Shown here: in pieces, positions 1 through 9,509 of the stretch | Layout of the letters: every line of letters begins with the position of its first letter | Numbering within the stretch: position 1 is the first letter of the stretch | Translations under genes and position numbers: made by a program | The notes under the pieces: model-generated | Told to the model about the DNA's origin: nothing | Seen by the model: only the letters and a program-made list of their open reading frames with translations | Databases searched by the model: none | Assembly: GCF_000819785.1 (NCBI RefSeq) | Contig: NZ_CDBK01000105.1 | Coordinates: 910 to 64,909 of the forward strand | Direction of reading: 5' to 3' | Source of the DNA: Aeromonas caviae | Lineage (GTDB): Bacteria > Pseudomonadota > Gammaproteobacteria > Enterobacterales > Aeromonadaceae | Length of the DNA stretch: 64,000 bases

Positions 1-20
1 CATACATTCATGAATGTATG
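1..20. promoter_or_regulatory. TetR/AcrR-type operator palindrome
   Basis: The first 20 bases are a perfect inverted repeat (CATACATTCA / TGAATGTATG). AcrR-class repressors are known to bind very similar palindromes between acrR and acrA. It lies about 100 bases before the efflux adaptor gene, so a divergent TetR-family repressor gene probably sits just left of the window (inference). Confidence 0.75.
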
Positions 21-116
21 TATATTGCCTCATCTTCGCCGTTTTACCAACAGGGGCCTTATAAACCCTGTGGTTTTGTCACTTCTTTTTGATTGAAACT
101 GAGGTTCAGAGACTTG

Positions 117-1298
117 ATGCATAAACATATTCTCGCACGTTCGGTCGGCCTTGCCTTGTTGGCAAGCGGCCTGCTGGCTGGCTGTGGTGACAAGGACGGG
201 GCCCAGCAGGCCATGGGGGAGATGCCTCCCGCCGCCGTGGACGTGGTCACCCTCCATACGGCCCCTCTGCAACTGTTGTCCGAGCTCACCGGCCGCACCG
301 CCCCCCTGCGGGTGGCCGAGGTGCGTCCCCAGGTGAACGGCATCATCCTCAAGCGCCTGTTCACCGAGGGGAGCGACGTCAAGGCCGGTCAACTGCTCTA
401 TCAGATTGATCCCGCCGTCTATCAGGCCGAAGTGGCTTCCGCCAAGGCCAACCTCGCCAAGGCCGAGGCCAACGAGCGCAGCGCCCGCCTCAAGGCCCAG
501 CGCTACGCCGAGCTGGTGAAGGTGAAAGCCATCAGCAGCCAGGAGTATGACGACGCCGACGCGGCCTGGAAACAGCAGCTGGCCGAGATCGGGGCCGCCA
601 AGGCCGCATTGCAGACCGCCAACATCAACCTGGCTTACACCCGCATCACGGCCCCCATCAGCGGCCGCATCGGCAAGTCTGCGGTGACCGAGGGTGCCCT
701 GGTGACCGCCCAGCAGGCGGACAGCCTCACCTCCATCTCTCAGCTCGATCCCATGTACGTGGACGTGCGCCAGTCCACCGCCGACCTGCTGCGCCTCAAG
801 CGCCTGGTGGCCGAGGGCAAGCTGACCCAGGGGGAGAAGGACGGGGCCGGTGTCAGCTTCCAGCTGGAAGATGGCAGCCAGTATGGCGAGAAAGGGGCCC
901 TCCAGTTCTCCGATGTGACCGTGGACGAGGCGACCGGCATGGTGACCCTGCGGGTGATCGTGCCCAACCCGGATCAACTGCTGCTGCCCGGCATGTTCAT
1001 GCGCGCCACCTTGCAGGAGGGCGAGCGCCCGCAAGGCCTGCTGGTGCCCCAGACTGCCGTGACCCGTACCCCCAAGGGCGGTGCCACCGTCATGGTGGTG
1101 ACGGCGGACAACAAGGTGGAACTGCGTGAAGTGCAGGTCGGCCGCATGTCCGGCGACAGCTGGGTGGTGGAGTCCGGTCTCAAGGCTGGCGAGAAGGTGA
1201 TCGTCGCCGGTCTGCAGAAAGTCAAACCCGGGGTCGTGGTGGCGCCCACTGAACGTGCCGGCAACAGCGCACAACAGACCCCGGCAACCAAGCAGTAG
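117..1298 (+). CDS. aheA: RND efflux periplasmic adaptor lipoprotein (AheA/AcrA type)
   Basis: Membrane-fusion subunit of a tripartite multidrug pump, linking the inner-membrane transporter to the outer-membrane channel. The 393-residue product starts with a lipoprotein signal ending in the lipobox LLAGC, so it should be anchored by a lipidated Cys. A biotinyl-lipoyl/coiled-coil hairpin region covers about residues 60-190, followed by beta-barrel and membrane-proximal domains as in AcrA/MexA. The ATG at 117 is preferred to the in-frame TTG at 93 because it gives a clean signal peptide and has GAGG upstream (101-104). The RND gene follows after 17 bases and the outer-membrane gene overlaps that, so the three form one operon. 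The symbol follows the A. hydrophila AheABC pump; family membership is certain, exact orthology is inferred. Confidence 0.93.
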   Translation: MHKHILARSVGLALLASGLLAGCGDKDGAQQAMGEMPPAAVDVVTLHTAPLQLLSELTGRTAPLRVAEVRPQVNGIILKRLFTEGSDVKAGQLLYQIDPAVYQAEVASAKANLAKAEANERSARLKAQRYAELVKVKAISSQEYDDADAAWKQQLAEIGAAKAALQTANINLAYTRITAPISGRIGKSAVTEGALVTAQQADSLTSISQLDPMYVDVRQSTADLLRLKRLVAEGKLTQGEKDGAGVSFQLEDGSQYGEKGALQFSDVTVDEATGMVTLRVIVPNPDQLLLPGMFMRATLQEGERPQGLLVPQTAVTRTPKGGATVMVVTADNKVELREVQVGRMSGDSWVVESGLKAGEKVIVAGLQKVKPGVVVAPTERAGNSAQQTPATKQ

Positions 1299-1315
1299 GA
1301 TGGAGTAGTCGCCTC

Positions 1316-4300
1316 ATGGCACGTTTTTTCATAGATAGACCCATTTTCGCCTGGGTGATCGCCCTGGTGATCATGCTGGCCGGGGCCATGGCCATCATCG
1401 GCCTGCCGGTGGCCCAGTACCCGACCATCGCCCCGCCGGCGGTTGGCATCTCCGCCAGCTACCCGGGGGCCTCCGCCAAGACGGTGGAAGACTCGGTGAC
1501 CCAGATCATCGAGCAGAACATGACCGGGCTGGATCACCTGCTCTACATGTCGGCGCAATCCGACTCGTCAGGGAACGTCAGCGTGACCCTCACCTTCAAG
1601 CCGGGTACGGATCCCGACATCGCCCAGGTGCAGGTGCAAAACAAGCTGCAACAGGCCATGTCGCTCCTGCCCCAAGAGGTGCAGCAACAGGGCGTGCGGG
1701 TACAGAAGACCTCCAGCAGCTTCCTGATGGTGGCCGCCTTCATCTCCACCGATGGCGCCATGACCAACGATGACCTGGCGGACTATGTGGTAGCCAACAT
1801 CAAGGAGCCCCTGAGCCGTCTGGACGGGGTCGGTGACATCACCTTGTTCGGCAGCCAGTACTCCATGCGTGTCTGGCTCGATCCCCACAAGCTCAACCGG
1901 GTGCAGATGACCCCGGCCGACATTCAGGCCGCCATCAAGGCCCAGAATGCCCAGGTTGCCTTCGGCAAGCTGGGGGGGACCCCTGCGGTGAGCGATCAGC
2001 AATTTACCGCCACCATCATGGGCCAGACCCGGCTCTCCACCGTGGAGGAGTTCAACAACATCCTGCTGCGGGTGAACCAGGACGGCTCCAAGGTCCAGCT
2101 CAAGGACGTGGCCCGGGTCGAACTTGCCGGTGAAAACTACGACGCGACCGCGCTCTACAACGGCCAGGCCACCGCCGCCGTCGCCATCAAGCTGGCGACC
2201 GGTGCCAACGCCCTGGACACCGCCGAGCACGTGCGGACCAAGCTGGGTGAACTCTCCGAGTACTTCCCGGCCAACATGGAGATCGTCTATCCCTACGACA
2301 CCACGCCGTTCGTGAAGATCTCCATCGAGGAGGTGGTGCAGACCCTGATCGAGGCGATCTTCCTGGTGTTCTGCGTCATGTATCTGTTCTTGCAGAACTT
2401 CCGGGCAACCCTGATTCCGACCATCGCGGTGCCCGTGGTCCTGCTCGGCACCTTCGGGGTAATGGCGGCCTTCGGCTTCTCCATCAACACCCTGACCATG
2501 TTCGGTCTGGTGCTCGCCATCGGCCTCTTGGTGGATGACGCCATCGTGGTGGTGGAGAACGTGGAGCGTCTGATGAGCGAGGAGGATCTCTCCCCCCTCG
2601 AGGCGACCCGCAAGTCCATGACCCAGATCACCGGCGCCCTGGTGGGCATCGCCCTGGTGCTGTCGGCGGTGTTCGTGCCCATGGCCTTCTTCGGTGGCTC
2701 TACCGGTGCCATCTATCGCCAGTTCTCCCTCACCATCGTCTCGGCCATGGTGCTCTCGGTGCTGGTGGCCTTGATCCTGACCCCGGCCCTGTGCGCCACC
2801 CTGCTCAAACCCATGAAGCACGGTGAATTCGGCGCCCAGCGCGGTTTCTTCGGCTGGTTCAACCGCTTCTTCGACACCAACGCCAACCGTTACCAGAACG
2901 GCGTGCGCAAGGTGATCAAGCAGGGCACCCGCTACGGCATCATCTATCTGGCCATGCTGGCGGTGCTGGCGGTGCTCTTCATGCGCATGCCCACCTCCTT
3001 CCTGCCGGAAGAGGATCAGGGGGTCATCATGTCCATGGTGCAGCTCCCGGTGGGGGCGACCAAGGAGCGGACCGAGGTGGTGCTCGGGGAGATGCGCGAC
3101 TACTTCCTCGAGAACGAGAAGGAGAACGTGGACTCCGTGCTGACGGTGGCGGGCTTCAGTTTCGCCGGTAGCGGTCAGAACAGCGGCATGGCCTTCATCA
3201 AGCTCAAGGACTGGAGTGAGCGCAAGGGAGAAGAGCGCAGCGCCAATGCCATCATCGGCCGCGCCATGGGGTTCCTGTTCAGCATCAAGGAAGCCCAGGT
3301 CTTCGCCTTCAACCTGCCCCCCATTCCGGAACTCGGCACGGCCACCGGCTTCGACTTCTTCCTGCAGGACCGCGGCGGTCTGGGTCATGAGAAGCTGATG
3401 CAGGCGCGCAACCAGTTGCTCGGCATGGCGTCGCAGGATCCCAACCTGGTGCGGGTACGCCCGAACGGGATGGAAGACACGCCCCAGCTCGACATCAAGA
3501 TCGATTACGAGAAGGCGCTGGCCCAGGGGCTCTCCATCACCGACATCAACAACACCCTGTCTGCGGCCTGGGGCTCCTCTTATGTGAACGACTTCGTCGA
3601 CAGAGGCCGGGTCAAGAAGGTCTATCTGCAGGCGGATGCCCCTTTCCGGATGAACCCGGAAGATCTGAAGCTGTGGTACGTGCGCAACAGCGCGGGCCAG
3701 ATGGTGCCCTTCTCCGCCTTTGCCAGCACGGAGTGGAGCTTCGGCTCGCCCCGTCTTGAGCGCTACAACGGTGTCTCCGCCATGGAGATCGTCGGTGAGG
3801 CGGCCCCTGGCAAGAGTACGGGTGACGCCATGGCGGCCATCGAGGAGATGGTGAAACAGTTGCCGGAAGGGATCGGCATCGAGTGGACCGGCCTCTCCTT
3901 CCAGGAGCGTCAGGCAGGCTCCCAGGCGCCGGCCCTGTACGCCATCTCGCTCCTGGTGGTCTTCCTCTGTCTGGCGGCCCTCTACGAGAGCTGGAGCATT
4001 CCGTTCTCGGTCATGCTGGTGGTGCCGCTCGGGGTGCTGGGGGCCATTTTGGCCGCGACCCTGCGCGGGCTTGAGAATGACGTCTACTTCCAGGTGGGCC
4101 TGCTCACCACGATCGGGCTGTCGGCCAAGAACGCCATCCTCATCGTCGAGTTCGCCAAGGAGCTGCACGACAAGGGGATGAGGCTCGGGGATGCGGTGGT
4201 GGAGGCCTCGCGTCAGCGCCTGCGCCCCATCCTGATGACCTCGCTCGCCTTCATCCTGGGGGTACTGCCCCTGGTGATCAGTACCGGGGCGGGCGCCAGC

Positions 4301-4465
4301 AGCCGAAACGCCATCGGGACCGGCGTGATGGGGGGGATGATCAGTGCCACCGTGCTCGCCATCTTCTTCGTGCCGCTCTTCTTCGTGCTGGTGATGCGCT
4401 ATTTCACCGAACGCAAGCATGCCGGGGAAGAGAGTGTTCACACCAAGGAGATCAACCATGACTAA
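1316..4465 (+). CDS. aheB: RND multidrug efflux transporter, inner-membrane subunit (AheB/AcrB type)
   Basis: Proton-driven drug exporter of the HAE1 family, acting as a trimer in the inner membrane. At 1049 residues it matches AcrB length, with 12 transmembrane helices expected and two large periplasmic loops. The proton-relay residues are in place: adjacent Asp407-Asp408 in the TM4 motif ([12 protein letters not shown]) and a Lys at about residue 938 in TM10 ([12 protein letters not shown]). The N-terminus [14 protein letters not shown] is the family signature. It lies between the adaptor and the channel gene and overlaps the latter by 8 bases. Probably controlled by the TetR-type operator at the window start. 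Confidence 0.95.
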   Translation: MARFFIDRPIFAWVIALVIMLAGAMAIIGLPVAQYPTIAPPAVGISASYPGASAKTVEDSVTQIIEQNMTGLDHLLYMSAQSDSSGNVSVTLTFKPGTDPDIAQVQVQNKLQQAMSLLPQEVQQQGVRVQKTSSSFLMVAAFISTDGAMTNDDLADYVVANIKEPLSRLDGVGDITLFGSQYSMRVWLDPHKLNRVQMTPADIQAAIKAQNAQVAFGKLGGTPAVSDQQFTATIMGQTRLSTVEEFNNILLRVNQDGSKVQLKDVARVELAGENYDATALYNGQATAAVAIKLATGANALDTAEHVRTKLGELSEYFPANMEIVYPYDTTPFVKISIEEVVQTLIEAIFLVFCVMYLFLQNFRATLIPTIAVPVVLLGTFGVMAAFGFSINTLTMFGLVLAIGLLVDDAIVVVENVERLMSEEDLSPLEATRKSMTQITGALVGIALVLSAVFVPMAFFGGSTGAIYRQFSLTIVSAMVLSVLVALILTPALCATLLKPMKHGEFGAQRGFFGWFNRFFDTNANRYQNGVRKVIKQGTRYGIIYLAMLAVLAVLFMRMPTSFLPEEDQGVIMSMVQLPVGATKERTEVVLGEMRDYFLENEKENVDSVLTVAGFSFAGSGQNSGMAFIKLKDWSERKGEERSANAIIGRAMGFLFSIKEAQVFAFNLPPIPELGTATGFDFFLQDRGGLGHEKLMQARNQLLGMASQDPNLVRVRPNGMEDTPQLDIKIDYEKALAQGLSITDINNTLSAAWGSSYVNDFVDRGRVKKVYLQADAPFRMNPEDLKLWYVRNSAGQMVPFSAFASTEWSFGSPRLERYNGVSAMEIVGEAAPGKSTGDAMAAIEEMVKQLPEGIGIEWTGLSFQERQAGSQAPALYAISLLVVFLCLAALYESWSIPFSVMLVVPLGVLGAILAATLRGLENDVYFQVGLLTTIGLSAKNAILIVEFAKELHDKGMRLGDAVVEASRQRLRPILMTSLAFILGVLPLVISTGAGASSRNAIGTGVMGGMISATVLAIFFVPLFFVLVMRYFTERKHAGEESVHTKEINHD

Positions 4466-5873
4466 GACCCTGATCGCCCTGGGCGTGACCCTGATGATGG
4501 GGGGCTGCTCCATGGCCCCCGACTACCAGCGCCCCGAGCTGCCCCAAGGCGCCTCCTGGCAAGCTGACCTGGCCGCCAAGGGGGAACTTGCCCCCTGGCG
4601 CCAGCAGTTCCAGGACCCGGCCCTGCAGACGCTGATCGGCACCGCCCTTGAGAGCAACCGGGATCTGCGCCTGGCAGCCCTCAACGTCGAGGCCTACGAG
4701 GCGAAATACCGTATCCAGCGGGCGGCCCAGTTGCCGACCCTGGCCGCCAGTGGCAGCGGTACCCGCCAGCAGGGATCCGATGACCTCAGTAGTACGGGGC
4801 AGGGCACCATCAGCAGCCAGTACGGCGCCAACATCGGCATCACCGCCTATGAGCTGGATCTGTTTGGCCGGATCCAGAGCCTGAAAGATCAGGCCCTTGA
4901 GACCTATCTGGCGCAAATCGAGACCCAGCGCAGCACCCAGATTGCGCTGGTGGCCTCGGTGGCCAATGCCTACTTCACCTTGCTGGCGGATCAGGAGTTG
5001 CTGGCCCTGAGCCAGGCGACCCTCGCCACCGAGCAGGAGAGCTATGCCCTGACCGAGCACAAATACCGCCTGGGCGCCGCCTCCGAGATGGAGCTGGCCC
5101 AGGGGCGCACGGCACTGGAAAACGCCAAGGTCAGCCAGGCGCAATACCAGCGTCTGGTGAAGCAGGACAGAAACGGTCTGGCCCTGCTGCTTGGCACCGA
5201 TATCCCGGTGCTGGCGGCACAACCGGCTACCCTGGCCGAGGTGAAACTGGCGCCGATCCCGGTGGGGGCTCCCTCCAGCCTGTTGCAACAACGCCCGGAC
5301 ATCCTGGCGGCGGAGCACAACCTGAAGGCGGCCAACGCCAACATAGGGGCGGCCCGCGCCGCTTTCTTCCCGACCATCTCGCTCACCGCGACGGCGGGCA
5401 CCGCCAGCAACCAGCTGAGCGGTCTGTTTGACGGCGGCACCGGCACCTGGACCTTCATGCCCCAGATCAATCTGCCCATCTTCGATGGCGGCAAGCGCGT
5501 TGCGGATCTGGACGTGGCCGAGGTGGGGACTAGGCAGGCGGTGGCGAGCTACGAGAAGAGCATCCAGACCGCCTTCAAGGAGGTCGCGGACACCCTCGGT
5601 GCCCAGGCGGACTACGCGCAGCAGTTGCAGGCGCAACAGGCGCTGGTGGATGCCAACCAGACCTACTTCAGGCTGGCGGAGGTGCGTTACGAGCAAGGGG
5701 TGGACAGCTACCTGACCCGCCTCGATGCCCAGCGCTCCCTGTTCAGCGCCAAGCAGGGGCTCATCAGCACCCGGCTCGCCCAGCTGAGTAACCAGGTCGC
5801 CCTCTACAAGGCCGTCGGTGGCGGCTGGCAGGCGCCGAAGGACGCAGAGTCGGCATCAGACAAACAGGGGTGA
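4458..5873 (+). CDS. aheC: Outer-membrane efflux channel lipoprotein (AheC/OprM type)
   Basis: TolC/OprM/NodT-family exit duct completing the tripartite pump. The 471-residue product begins with a lipoprotein signal ending MMGGC, then [12 protein letters not shown], typical of OprM-like lipoproteins. Two OEP repeats cover about residues 60-250 and 265-455. The ATG at 4458 has AAGGAG upstream (4445-4450) and overlaps the 3' end of the RND gene by 8 bases, implying translational coupling. An upstream in-frame ATG at 4419 would destroy the signal sequence. A strong terminator follows. Confidence 0.93.
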   Translation: MTKTLIALGVTLMMGGCSMAPDYQRPELPQGASWQADLAAKGELAPWRQQFQDPALQTLIGTALESNRDLRLAALNVEAYEAKYRIQRAAQLPTLAASGSGTRQQGSDDLSSTGQGTISSQYGANIGITAYELDLFGRIQSLKDQALETYLAQIETQRSTQIALVASVANAYFTLLADQELLALSQATLATEQESYALTEHKYRLGAASEMELAQGRTALENAKVSQAQYQRLVKQDRNGLALLLGTDIPVLAAQPATLAEVKLAPIPVGAPSSLLQQRPDILAAEHNLKAANANIGAARAAFFPTISLTATAGTASNQLSGLFDGGTGTWTFMPQINLPIFDGGKRVADLDVAEVGTRQAVASYEKSIQTAFKEVADTLGAQADYAQQLQAQQALVDANQTYFRLAEVRYEQGVDSYLTRLDAQRSLFSAKQGLISTRLAQLSNQVALYKAVGGGWQAPKDAESASDKQG

Positions 5874-5901
5874 CCCGTCGGGGTTGACGTAAAAAGCATC
5901 A

Positions 5902-5932
5902 GGGGTGAACCACTAGGTTCGCCCCGTTTTTT
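5902..5932 (+). terminator. Rho-independent terminator of the aheABC operon
   Basis: A 10-bp stem (GGGGTGAACC / GGTTCGCCCC, one G-T wobble) with loop ACTA, followed by a run of T, 28 bases after the aheC stop. Confidence 0.9.
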
Positions 5933-6202
5933 ATCTGTCATGTCGAGAAGCCAAATCGAGGCAGGTGACAACGGCGCTCCCTGCCCGGGGCAGGAAGCGG
6001 GCAGGAGGAGCCCCAGGCTCATGGGCGCCGTCCTCGGCAGCCATCATGGCCCGCCTGGAGGTGACCACCTCATCGCCGTCATCCGTTGCGCCGGACCCAG
6101 GAGATGCCATTTATCGCATAAGCTGAGCAGTAATTATTCTTTCAAAGAATAAATGGTCGGCTCTTATAGTCAGTCACTCGCCCCTCATTCCAAGGATGTG
6201 AA
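5933..6202. other. Intergenic region upstream of the sulfate-binding gene
   Basis: No convincing gene. It holds GC-rich short palindromes (CCTGCC-CG-GGGCAGG near 5980) and an AT-rich stretch at about 6120-6165 that probably carries the promoter of the following gene. An open frame at 5940-6152 has atypical composition and no ribosome binding site. Confidence 0.6.
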
Positions 6203-7198
6203 ATGAAACGACTCGTGCCCGCCACCCTGCTTGTTGCAGGACTGGCTCTCGCCCCGCTGGCCCAGGCGACCACCCTGCTCAACGCCTCCTATGACGTGAT
6301 GCGCGATTTTTACAAGGAGTACAACGGAGCCTTCCTGAAGCACTGGCAGGCCGAAGGTGGGGAGCCACTGCAGATCAACATGTCCCACGGCGGATCGAGC
6401 AAGCAGGCGCGCGCCGTCATCGACGGCCTGCCCGCCGATGTCATCACCATGAACATGGCCACCGACATCAACGCCCTCGCCGAGCATGGGGGCCTGGTGC
6501 CCAAGGGGTGGGCGGATCGCCTGCCGGATCACAGCGCCCCCTTCACCTCGGCCACCGTGTTCATCGTGCGAAAGGGCAACCCCAAGGGGTTGAAGGATTG
6601 GCCTGATCTGCTCAAGGAGGGGGTACAGGTCATCGTGCCCAACCCCAAGACCTCGGGGAACGGCCGCTACACCTACCTGTCTGCCTGGGGGTATGTGCTG
6701 GAGCAGGGGGGCGATGAAGATGCGGCCAGGGCATTTGTCGGCAAGCTGTTCAAGCAGGTTCCCGTGCTCGACACCGGCGGCCGCGCTGCCACCACCACCT
6801 TCATCCAGAACCGCATAGGGGACGTGCTGGTCACGTTCGAAAACGAAGCCGAGATGATTGCTCGGGAGTTCGGTCGTGGCAGCTTCGAGGTGGTCTATCC
6901 GAGCGTCACCGCCGTGGCCGAGCTGCCGGTGTCAGTGGTGGACAAGGTGGTCGACAAGCAGGGTACCCGCAAGGAGGCCGAAGCCTATCTGGCCTATCTC
7001 TGGTCTGACGAAGGCCAACGCATTGCTGCCAGCAACTATCTACGCCCGCGCAACCCGGCGATCCTCGCCGAGTTTGCAGACCGTTTCCCGAACGCCATCT
7101 TCCTCGACGTGGTGAAGACCTTCGGCGAGTGGCCTGTGATCCAGCGCACTCACTTCAAGGAGGGCGGGGTGTTCGACCAGATCTATGCCCAGCGCTGA
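6203..7198 (+). CDS. sbp: Periplasmic sulfate-binding protein (Sbp/CysP family)
   Basis: Captures sulfate (or thiosulfate) in the periplasm for a CysTWA-type ABC importer. The 331-residue product has a signal peptide ending in AQA before TTLLNASYD, then family motifs: INMSHGGSSKQARAVIDG, the ligand-loop region NPKTSGNGRYTYL, and RPRNP near the C-terminus. Start ATG with AAGGATG upstream. It stands alone: no permease or ATPase gene is nearby, as for E. coli sbp, so it presumably feeds a transporter encoded elsewhere. CysB control is expected from family knowledge but no site could be identified by eye. Confidence 0.9.
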   Translation: MKRLVPATLLVAGLALAPLAQATTLLNASYDVMRDFYKEYNGAFLKHWQAEGGEPLQINMSHGGSSKQARAVIDGLPADVITMNMATDINALAEHGGLVPKGWADRLPDHSAPFTSATVFIVRKGNPKGLKDWPDLLKEGVQVIVPNPKTSGNGRYTYLSAWGYVLEQGGDEDAARAFVGKLFKQVPVLDTGGRAATTTFIQNRIGDVLVTFENEAEMIAREFGRGSFEVVYPSVTAVAELPVSVVDKVVDKQGTRKEAEAYLAYLWSDEGQRIAASNYLRPRNPAILAEFADRFPNAIFLDVVKTFGEWPVIQRTHFKEGGVFDQIYAQR

Positions 7199-7398
7199 GG
7201 CGCCCCGGGATAACGATGCTCACCCAGGTGCAGCCGGGGCGTGGCTGCCTGGCTGCCCTCTCTGATGGTGGGGCCAGGTTGGTGCGTCAGGCTCTGAAAG
7301 ATGAACAGGACCGTCGCGGATGGCGGTGTCCTGGAGGGGGAGGGGGTTCTGGTGCAGTCACACCGGCGTCTTGGCCAGAGACCCGGGACAAACAGCAC

Positions 7399-7431
7399 GA
7401 AGGGTTGGCCTTGCACTGAGGCCACCCTTCG
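7399..7431 (-). terminator. Hairpin downstream of tRNA-Thr
   Basis: An inverted repeat of about 11 bp (GAAGGGTGGCC / GGCCAACCCTTC with one bulge) lies just 3' of the tRNA on the minus strand. The T-tract is weak (GTGCTGTTTG), so it is a probable terminator or processing hairpin. Confidence 0.55.
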
Positions 7432-7437
7432 TCTGTC

Positions 7438-7513
7438 TGGTGCCGGTAATAGGAGTCGAACCTACGACCTTCGCATTACGAATGCGCTGCTCTACCAACT
7501 GAGCTATACCGGC
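7438..7513 (-). tRNA. tRNA-Thr, anticodon CGT
   Basis: The minus strand folds as a full cloverleaf: 7-bp acceptor GCCGGTA/TACCGGC, D arm GCTC/GAGC, anticodon stem GCGCA/TGCGA with loop TTCGTAA (anticodon CGT, reads ACG), T arm GTAGG-TTCGACT-CCTAT, discriminator A and encoded CCA. No duplicated 3' end was noticed that would suggest an integrated element. Confidence 0.97.
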
Positions 7514-7600
7514 GGCTTGATGTTCAGAGTCGTGAAAAAAGCCGGACAAGTCAATTGAGCCAACTCGATTTTATGAGTTGGCTCATGATGTTAAGGCATA

Positions 7601-8341
7601 TCAGAGGTCAACGAACTCCGGGATGTGGGCACGGCCGCGGCTCTCGAGAAAATCGAGCAGGGCGCGGGGGGAGCGGGCCAGGATCCGCTCATGTGGGAAG
7701 TTGGCTTCGGTGACCAGCCGATGGCAGTGATCAAAGTCGCCGAGGCTGAATGCCACGTGGGAGTCGGAGCCGAAAGTGAGGTAGGCACCCAGATCGCGCG
7801 CTGCCTCGACGATGGCGCGGCAGTTGCTTTCGCTGCCTGCACGGGAGTGACTGAACGAGGAGTTGTTGACCTCCAGCGCCACTCGATACTCTGCCGCTGC
7901 CTTGACCACCGCTTGGATATCGATGGGGAAGGCGGGGTTGCCGGGGTGGCTTATCATGTCGACCCGACCACTTCGAATGGCGTTGATCATGGCCTGGGTG
8001 TGGGTCGCCTGATCGCAGGGGGGGAACACCGGTTCGTGAAAGCCCGCCATGATCATGTCGAGCCGGGACTCGTAGCGCTCGGGGAAGTCTATTTCACCGT
8101 CAATGTTCTTGATGTTGGCTTCGATGCCGCGCAGGATGCCGACCCCGTCCACGACCCTGGGCAACACGTGCAGATTGACGAAATGCCAGTAATGCGGAGC
8201 ATCTGCCATGTCCGGGCCATGGTCCGTGGTGGCGAACAGCTTGATCCCCTTGGCTTTGGCGATGGGCAGGTAATCGTGAATGGTGCTGTAGGCGTGGGTG
8301 CTGGCGACGGTGTGCGTGTGGGTATCGACCGTATACTTCAT
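7601..8341 (-). CDS. PHP-domain phosphatase, YcdX family
   Basis: Metal-dependent hydrolase with a PHP (polymerase and histidinol phosphatase) fold, probably a phosphatase; the physiological substrate of E. coli YcdX is poorly defined. The 246-residue product begins [14 protein letters not shown], the HxH metal motif, followed by TTDHGPDM, a conserved Glu (GIEANI), HPGNP and a C-terminal GSDSH: the expected metal ligands of the trinuclear site. The ATG at 8341 is chosen over the 24-codon upstream extension because GGGGAGA sits directly before it and YcdX is 245 residues. It is transcribed toward the tRNA gene, alone in its unit. An inverted repeat at 8414-8447 lies in its upstream region. Confidence 0.9.
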   Translation of the reverse strand: MKYTVDTHTHTVASTHAYSTIHDYLPIAKAKGIKLFATTDHGPDMADAPHYWHFVNLHVLPRVVDGVGILRGIEANIKNIDGEIDFPERYESRLDMIMAGFHEPVFPPCDQATHTQAMINAIRSGRVDMISHPGNPAFPIDIQAVVKAAAEYRVALEVNNSSFSHSRAGSESNCRAIVEAARDLGAYLTFGSDSHVAFSLGDFDHCHRLVTEANFPHERILARSPRALLDFLESRGRAHIPEFVDL

Positions 8342-8413
8342 CTTCTCTCCCCTCTGGCATGAGGCGACAGCATAGCAAGATTGGTGAAGCCGGGCCATGT
8401 GGCTGGTTGCCAT

Positions 8414-8447
8414 ACTTTGTCACAATTTGGGTCTGTGCTGACAAAGT
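8414..8447. promoter_or_regulatory. Inverted repeat upstream of the PHP phosphatase gene
   Basis: Perfect 9-bp arms ACTTTGTCA (8414-8422) and TGACAAAGT (8439-8447) with a 16-base spacer, about 75-105 bases before the phosphatase start. It could be an operator or a hairpin; no known regulator motif was recognised. Confidence 0.4.
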
Positions 8448-8540
8448 CTGATGACGTTTCACTGCGAGGATGACGACATCGATGCAAGCCTGAACACCCA
8501 TCGATGGGTCGACACTGGATGGTCAGACCCGTTTTCCCCG

Positions 8541-8565
8541 CCGTCGCCCCTGCGACGGTTTTTTT
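8541..8565 (+). terminator. Orphan rho-independent terminator, plus strand
   Basis: Stem CCGTCGC / GCGACGG, loop CCCT, then seven T. No plus-strand gene lies to its left before the minus-strand phosphatase, so it may end a small RNA. A 14-base palindrome ACCCATCGATGGGT (8496-8509) lies just upstream. Confidence 0.75.
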
Positions 8566-8598
8566 GGTTCTCTGTCGGCGCATCGGGTGACGGCAGGC

Positions 8599-8634
8599 CA
8601 AAAAAATGCCCAACTAGCATAACGCAGGTTGGGC
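8599..8634 (-). terminator. Orphan rho-independent terminator, minus strand
   Basis: Read on minus: stem GCCCAAC / GTTGGGC with a 13-base loop, followed by A then seven T. It faces away from psrA and no minus-strand gene lies to its right, so it may end an antisense or small RNA starting upstream of psrA. Confidence 0.7.
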
Positions 8635-8780
8635 GAGACTTAATGTTTAATTGCAGTGGCATAGATATAGAGTGCCGTCTCGCCGCGAAGTTCCCGCCAT
8701 CTTCCCTCTTTTTTGATTAAAAACATTTAGCCAACACTTGTTCACATTCTCTTGACATGGGTGGGCGTGAAACGTACTTT

Positions 8781-8796
8781 TTAAACATTCGTTTAA
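8781..8796. promoter_or_regulatory. Probable PsrA operator (autoregulation)
   Basis: TTAAAC-ATTC-GTTTAA, a perfect 6-bp inverted repeat with a 4-base centre, ending 12 bases before the psrA start. It fits the known PsrA pattern of AAAC-N2-4-GTTT half sites, and suggests repression of its own gene, perhaps relieved by long-chain fatty acids. Confidence 0.7.
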
Positions 8797-8808
8797 GTGA
8801 GGTGTCCA

Positions 8809-9462
8809 GTGAGTAAAATCGATACCAAGAACCGTATTCTCGACGCCGCCGAGGTGCTGTTTGCCGAGCGGGGGTTCGCCGATACCTCGTTGCGTCTGAT
8901 CACCAGCGAGGCCGATGTGAACCTGGCTTCGGTCAATTATCACTTCGGCTCCAAGAAGGAGCTTATCCAGGCGGTGCTCGACCGTTATCTGAGCCTCTTC
9001 ATGCCGGCACTGGACGGGCGGTTGCAGACGTTGATGGCGCAGGATCAGCTGACCCTGTTGCAGGTGTTCGAGAGCTTTGTCGAACCCCTGATGAAACTGT
9101 CGGCCGTCAGGGCGAATGGCCCGGCGCTCTTCATGCAGTTGCTGGGGCGCGGCTATATCGACAGTCAGGGTCACCTGCGCCGCTTTATTACCACCCATTA
9201 TGGGGCGACCCTGCACGGGATCACCCAGGCCATCTCCAAGGCCAATCCGGATTTGTCGCCAGCGGATCTCTTCTGGCGCCTGCACTTCACCCTGGGCACC
9301 GTCGTCTTCACCATGGCCTCTGCGGATGCCCTGCGTGACATCGCCCAGGCCGATTTTGGCCAGCAGCTCGATGTGGAAGGGCTGGTGCGCAACGTCATTC
9401 CTTATCTGGCGTCCGGTGTCGGGGCGCCCGTGGAGTCGACCAGGCTCTCCCTGGCCGTGTAA
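8809..9462 (+). CDS. psrA: TetR-family fatty-acid regulator PsrA
   Basis: Transcriptional regulator controlling fatty-acid degradation genes in several Gammaproteobacteria. The 217-residue product has an N-terminal TetR helix-turn-helix at about residues 10-55 (AAEVLFAERGFADTSLRLIT and VNLASVNYHFGSKKEL), closely resembling Pseudomonas PsrA. The C-terminal ligand-binding domain is helical. The start is GTG at 8809, preceded by GAGGTG; an in-frame GTG at 8797 would place the start against the operator. It is followed after 47 bases by fadE, consistent with a PsrA regulon partner, and has its own operator just upstream. Confidence 0.86.
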   Translation: MSKIDTKNRILDAAEVLFAERGFADTSLRLITSEADVNLASVNYHFGSKKELIQAVLDRYLSLFMPALDGRLQTLMAQDQLTLLQVFESFVEPLMKLSAVRANGPALFMQLLGRGYIDSQGHLRRFITTHYGATLHGITQAISKANPDLSPADLFWRLHFTLGTVVFTMASADALRDIAQADFGQQLDVEGLVRNVIPYLASGVGAPVESTRLSLAV

Positions 9463-9509
9463 CACCTAACAATAATCAACGGAAACAGTGAAATAGAAGG
9501 AACTTCGGT

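Larger units (their letters stand above)
8342..8808. other. Gene-free region with two opposed terminators
   Basis: 467 bases without a credible protein gene. Holds the inverted repeat at 8414-8447, a palindrome at 8496-8509, a plus-strand terminator (8541-8565), a minus-strand terminator (8599-8634) and the psrA operator (8781-8796). One or two small RNAs are plausible. Confidence 0.55.

Noticed and set aside
1568-4513. 981-codon open frame antisense to aheB
   Set aside because: Composition artefact of a GC-rich gene: His/Gln/Gly/Arg-rich low-complexity product with no domain, opposite a clear RND transporter.
5940-6152. 70-codon frame upstream of sbp
   Set aside because: No ribosome binding site or homology; lies in a region of GC-rich palindromes.
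7438-7513. tRNA-Thr as an integration site
   Set aside because: No integrase gene and no repeated tRNA 3' end were seen nearby.
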